The notes under the pieces were generated by a model. That model searched no databases. It had not been told where the DNA came from and saw nothing but the letters and a program-made list of their open reading frames with translations. A stretch of 47,306 nt of DNA from Bacteroidales bacterium (GTDB taxonomy: Bacteria > Bacteroidota > Bacteroidia > Bacteroidales > Lentimicrobiaceae), in assembly GCA_016788045.1 (NCBI GenBank), contig JAEUTG010000009.1, positions 1 through 47,306 on the forward strand. Direction: 5' to 3'. Within the stretch, counting starts at the first letter, position 1. Each line of letters starts with the position of its first letter. Both the position numbers and the translations under genes were made by a program. Shown piece by piece: positions 44,202 to 47,306 of this stretch.

Positions 44202-46715
44202 ATGAAAACAACTTCCGCAAGCAAACGATTTTTCATCAGGCTCATCCTGCTTGTTGCCGGCTTGCTGATATTGGCTGCCGCCGGACTTGCAGTGGTGGGT
44301 ATTGCCTTTGGTGACAAAGTAAAGGCGGTGGTTGTAGACGAGATTAACAGCCACCTGCTGGTGAAAGCCGATGTAAGACAGATTGATTTTACCATTTTCA
44401 GCAGCTTTCCGGATGCCTCAGTCGTTTTCAGGAATGCAGAGTTCAAAGCACCTGCCGGTCTTCCGGATGCCCCCGGTTTACTCAGTGCTGCCAGCATATC
44501 CGTGCGCATTGGCTTGTTCAGCCTGTTCACCGGAACGTATAAAATCCGGTCCCTCCAGATCACAGATGCATCCATAACCCTTTGGACCGGAGCCGATGGC
44601 CACGATAATTATCACATCTGGAAACAGACTGGCGGAAAGGGCAGCAGTGTTGATTTTGATCTGCAACGAGTGGTGCTGGTGAATTCGGGTGTATACTACC
44701 GCAACCTGATTAAACAAACGGATCTGGCCTTCTTTTTTCCCGAGTTCTCCTTCAAAGGCAGGATGGCTGGCGAGCAATACGATCTGCAAATGGCCGGTGG
44801 ATTTCAACTAAGGCGATGGAATACAACCGGATTCAGCTACGCCCCGGCCTCCCCGGTTCTGATCAGTGGCGTGGTTCATGTGAACAATGCCACGAAACAG
44901 GGCAGCATCAGAAACCTGAAGGTTGGGTTTGCCGGACTGGAAGCAGTCCTCGACGGGAATTTTGATTATGGGAAAGAGGAGAATCCAGTCTACCTGAACC
45001 TTCAGACAAGCAATGCCGATATCTCTGAGGTGCTCGGAGCCCTGCCCGATAAGCTCTCTGAGCCCTTTAACGTTTATGAGCCTGGAGGAAGGCTCGCCCT
45101 GAAAGCCACCATCAAAGGCAAATTGGGGAAAACATCCACACCTTTCATTCATGCTGATTTTGAGCTCAGTAAAGGCACTTTCTCCCATACCGGAACCGGT
45201 GCTAAACTAAAAAATATAGTCCTGAGGGGGGATTTTTCATCCACCGCTGGGAAAAAGGCAGAAGTATTGACCTTCAGTTCATTTTCAGGAGAAACGCAGC
45301 ATGGTCGATTCAGCGGCAGTGCAAGGATTTCGGATTTCAGCAGGCCCAACCTCGACCTCAGGCTCAGCGCCGACCTCGACCTGGCTGAAGTAGCCGGATT
45401 CATGACGTCAGCCTCAGTAGACAAGCCTGCTGGCAGGGTGATCGCTGACCTTACCTACCGTGGCAAATACAACGACGGAGCCCGCATGGCGGTCACCTCC
45501 CAGGGGCTGATCCGGTTCGAAAACACAAGCTTTGAACTCACGGCATCCGGAACGGAAGTCACCAACATCAATGGCAGCCTTGAACTGAAAAACGGCCGGG
45601 TGTATATCGATCAGCTGCAGGGTAAAACCGGTGAAACAGATATCAGCCTTACCGGTTCGGCCGACAACCTCATCGCATTCATGCTTTATGACAATCAGCC
45701 GTTGCATGCCGATACCCGGCTTACCTCCTCTGTTTTCAGGCTGGAAGATATTCCCGGCTTTCAGACAGCATCTGAAGCAACCTCTGAGCCCGGCCCGGTT
45801 TTTCCCGGAGATGTCAGTTTTACAACCAGTATTCAGATAGAGAAGTTCAGTTACAGGAAGTTTTCAGCCACAAACATCCGGGGAACGCTGACGCTGAGCG
45901 ATCAGGTTCTTCGGGCGGATGATCTTGCCTTCAATGCGCTGGACGGAAGAATAGCCGCCAGCGGACTGCTCAACGGCCGTTATGGTGACCATGCCCAGGT
46001 AGTCTGCAATGCGGAGCTGAGGGATGTAGATATCCCGCGGCTGTTTTCCGAATTCAACGATTTTGGACAGACCAGCCTGCAGAGCCGCCACCTGCGCGGA
46101 CGAGGCGATGCCAGCGTGCAGTATTCATCGGCCCTAAGCAGAAATTTTGAAACAGATGAGGCCTCGGTTGCGGCGATAGCCGATGTTGAAATCCGTAACG
46201 GACAACTCACCGGTTTTGAACCCCTGCAGGAATTGTCGGGTTTTGTAGACGAAGAGGAACTTCGCAATGTGAGGTTTTCCACCATGCGCAACCGCATTGA
46301 GATTGCCCGTAAAACCGTGGTTATTCCGGAAATGGAGATACAAACCTCGGCTTTAAATCTGAAAGGCTACGGTTCACATACCTTCGGCAATGAAATTGAT
46401 TACCACTTCAGCCTGCTGACCTCCGAGCTGCGCAAAAACAAGCGCCGGAAAAACCAGCCTCCACCCACGGCTTATGAAGACGACGGGCTGGGACGTACCC
46501 GCCTGTTTCTTCACATGACAGGTACAGTAGATGAGCCTGAAGTCAATTATGATTACCAGGCGGTGGCAAAGAAGATCGCCGGTGACTTCAAACAGCAGAA
46601 ACAGGAGCTGCGCGATGCCATCCGGAAGGAATTCAACCCCGGAAAAGCTGAAACCACGCAGCCGGCCGGCAAAAATTCCACAAAGTTTGAGATCGAATGG
46701 GATGAGGATAAATAA
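44202..46715 (+). CDS. AsmA-family large envelope protein
   Basis: The 837-residue protein has an N-terminal membrane helix (about residues 13-35), so it is anchored in the inner membrane with the bulk in the periplasm. The body has the AsmA pattern of repeated amphipathic beta-strands: an AsmA N-domain (VKADVRQIDFTIFSSFPDASVVF near 51-73) and an AsmA-like C-terminal part from about 600 on. Relatives help move or organise phospholipids between membranes. A basic, Gln-rich tail (about 745-837) follows. The gene ends at a TAA that coincides with the first heptad of the repeat block, so the repeats abut the coding end. Confidence 0.85.
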   Translation: MKTTSASKRFFIRLILLVAGLLILAAAGLAVVGIAFGDKVKAVVVDEINSHLLVKADVRQIDFTIFSSFPDASVVFRNAEFKAPAGLPDAPGLLSAASISVRIGLFSLFTGTYKIRSLQITDASITLWTGADGHDNYHIWKQTGGKGSSVDFDLQRVVLVNSGVYYRNLIKQTDLAFFFPEFSFKGRMAGEQYDLQMAGGFQLRRWNTTGFSYAPASPVLISGVVHVNNATKQGSIRNLKVGFAGLEAVLDGNFDYGKEENPVYLNLQTSNADISEVLGALPDKLSEPFNVYEPGGRLALKATIKGKLGKTSTPFIHADFELSKGTFSHTGTGAKLKNIVLRGDFSSTAGKKAEVLTFSSFSGETQHGRFSGSARISDFSRPNLDLRLSADLDLAEVAGFMTSASVDKPAGRVIADLTYRGKYNDGARMAVTSQGLIRFENTSFELTASGTEVTNINGSLELKNGRVYIDQLQGKTGETDISLTGSADNLIAFMLYDNQPLHADTRLTSSVFRLEDIPGFQTASEATSEPGPVFPGDVSFTTSIQIEKFSYRKFSATNIRGTLTLSDQVLRADDLAFNALDGRIAASGLLNGRYGDHAQVVCNAELRDVDIPRLFSEFNDFGQTSLQSRHLRGRGDASVQYSSALSRNFETDEASVAAIADVEIRNGQLTGFEPLQELSGFVDEEELRNVRFSTMRNRIEIARKTVVIPEMEIQTSALNLKGYGSHTFGNEIDYHFSLLTSELRKNKRRKNQPPPTAYEDDGLGRTRLFLHMTGTVDEPEVNYDYQAVAKKIAGDFKQQKQELRDAIRKEFNPGKAETTQPAGKNSTKFEIEWDEDK

Positions 46716-47180
46716 GCGTGGAGCATGGAGCATGGGGCATGGGGCATGGGGCATGGTGCATGGAGCAAGGAGCATTGAGCAAGGCGCATGGGGCCTGTCT
46801 GACTGCCGCCAGAGCAGGCAGGCATGGGGCAGGTGGCTGAGTGTTTTTCGAAATGAAAGTTGATATGGAACAGGATGATGTTTTCGGAAAATGTATCGAA
46901 GCCACCGGGCGCAGGGCATGGAGCCTGTAGCATGGGGCATGGTGCATGGGGCATGGTTCATGGAGCAAGGAGCATAGGGCCTGTCTGACTGTCGCCAGAG
47001 CAGGCAGGCATGGGGCCTGTCTGACTGCCGTCAGAGCAGGCAGGCATGGGGCAGGTGGCTGAGTGTTTTTCGAAATGAAAGTTGATTTGGAGCAGGATGA
47101 TGTTTTCGAAAAATGTATCGAAGCCACCGGGCGCAGGGCATGGGGCATGGAGCATGGTGCATCGGGCATGGAGCCTGTCT
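46716..47180. repeat. Composite higher-order repeat: heptads, 31-bp palindromes and a 75-bp hairpin unit
   Basis: Three parts alternate. (1) Degenerate heptads of GCATGG(G/A/T) at 46721-46790, 46909-46978 and 47131-47172. (2) 31-bp palindromes starting GCCTGTCTG and ending CAGGCAGGC at 46793-46823, 46979-47009 and 47015-47045, with a cut copy at 47173-47180. (3) A 75-bp unit bounded by GGTGGCT and AGCCACC at 46832-46906 and 47054-47128, differing at only about three sites. The larger order repeats every 222 bases. Minus-strand frames are open through the block and translate as Pro/Cys/His/Met-rich nonsense; I do not call them genes. Confidence 0.9.
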
Positions 47181-47306
47181 TGTCCTGAAATAGGTTTACA
47201 GGAAAAGTAAACTAAAAACAGGACTATGAAAGTACATGTAAACCGTTTTACGGACGACTTAAAACTGAAAGTTGTTAAGGAGTATTTGGAAACATCCATT
47301 AGTCGA
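47181..47306 (+). mobile_element. Left end of an IS3-like insertion sequence (cut by the window edge)
   Basis: The end begins TGTCCTGAAATAGGTTTAC at 47181. The TG start and the sequence look like left ends of IS3-family elements as I recall them. It sits inside a 31-bp palindrome copy, whose first eight bases GCCTGTCT (47173-47180) are left. GTCCTG (47182-47187) pairs with CAGGAC (47219-47224), and GTTTAC (47194-47199) with GTAAAC (47207-47212), making a nested hairpin before the first gene. The right end is outside the window. Confidence 0.65.
47226..47306 (+). CDS. IS3-type transposase subunit A (partial, 27 codons)
   Basis: ATG at 47226 opens a frame to the window edge, MKVHVNRFTDDLKLKVVKEY and on. 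The RFTxxLKLKVVKEYL pattern is the first helix-turn-helix of IS3/IS911-type OrfA proteins, which bind the element's ends. It starts 45 bases inside the predicted left end, as expected. Only the N-terminus can be judged. Confidence 0.65.
   Translation, partial: MKVHVNRFTDDLKLKVVKEYLETSISR

Noticed and set aside
46716..47180. CRISPR array
   Set aside because: Repeat units are 7, 31 and 75 bases, without regular repeat-spacer order, and no cas genes are nearby.
46374..47299. Several minus-strand frames of 110-195 codons translating as HAPCPM-type sequence
   Set aside because: They exist because heptad repeats have no stop codons; composition is extreme and no family is known to me.

Overview
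The window comes from a member of the Bacteroidota, probably an environmental Bacteroidales-type lineage. Three things point there. It carries a 2,416-residue SprA, the outer-membrane translocon of the type IX secretion system, and a protein with a type IX C-terminal sorting domain. Its gene order ruvA-sprA-gcvH-vanZ-tonB is one I recall from that phylum. Many genes have the Bacteroidota promoter form TTG-N19-22-TAnnTTTG and lack Shine-Dalgarno sequences at their starts. Most of the window is ordinary chromosomal housekeeping DNA. I see no CRISPR array, tRNA or rRNA, no prophage, and no complete mobile element.

Layout. Positions 1-3400 hold the edge of a leftward gene with a palindromic operator-like site, a solitary DUF1016/YhcG-type nuclease, recX and prfB (with its programmed +1 frameshift), and a remnant of a GxxExxY gene. 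Positions 3400-8400 hold an FKBP-type lipoprotein, a sirtuin, malate dehydrogenase and a malic enzyme fused to a phosphotransacetylase-like domain, all leftward. Positions 8500-19300 hold the ruvA-sprA-gcvH-vanZ-tonB block, interrupted by an inverted orphan ParA ATPase. Positions 19800-25400 hold an RluB-type pseudouridine synthase with a long repetitive basic extension, a DUF2007-USP-USP stress protein, yraN, ldcA, csaA and rubrerythrin. Positions 25800-31400 hold recJ, a LysE-type exporter paired with a GH3-family enzyme, and an endonuclease/exonuclease/phosphatase-fold protein. Positions 31500-40300 hold a leftward run: trkA, two trkH paralogues, a MATE transporter, a family 2 glycosyltransferase, a lipid kinase and hemW. 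Positions 40400-47306 hold a type IX secreted protein, dxs, a giant AsmA-like protein, repetitive DNA, and the 5' end of an IS3-like insertion sequence.

Functional links. SprA would export the sorting-domain protein at 40447-41349. The TonB protein could energise outer-membrane transport. The malic enzyme and malate dehydrogenase both act on malate. A PerR-box-like palindrome lies upstream of csaA-rubrerythrin. TrkA and the two TrkH proteins form a potassium-uptake set.

The least ordinary part is non-coding. A 31-bp GCCTG...CAGGC palindrome family recurs at several places. A possible MITE lies between mdh and maeB, and a nested cruciform-like island lies before dxs. The right end holds a higher-order repeat of heptads, 31-bp palindromes and a 75-bp hairpin unit, which an insertion sequence has entered. 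No complete new multi-gene system is evident. The repeat architecture and the GH3-LysE pair are the best candidates for follow-up.
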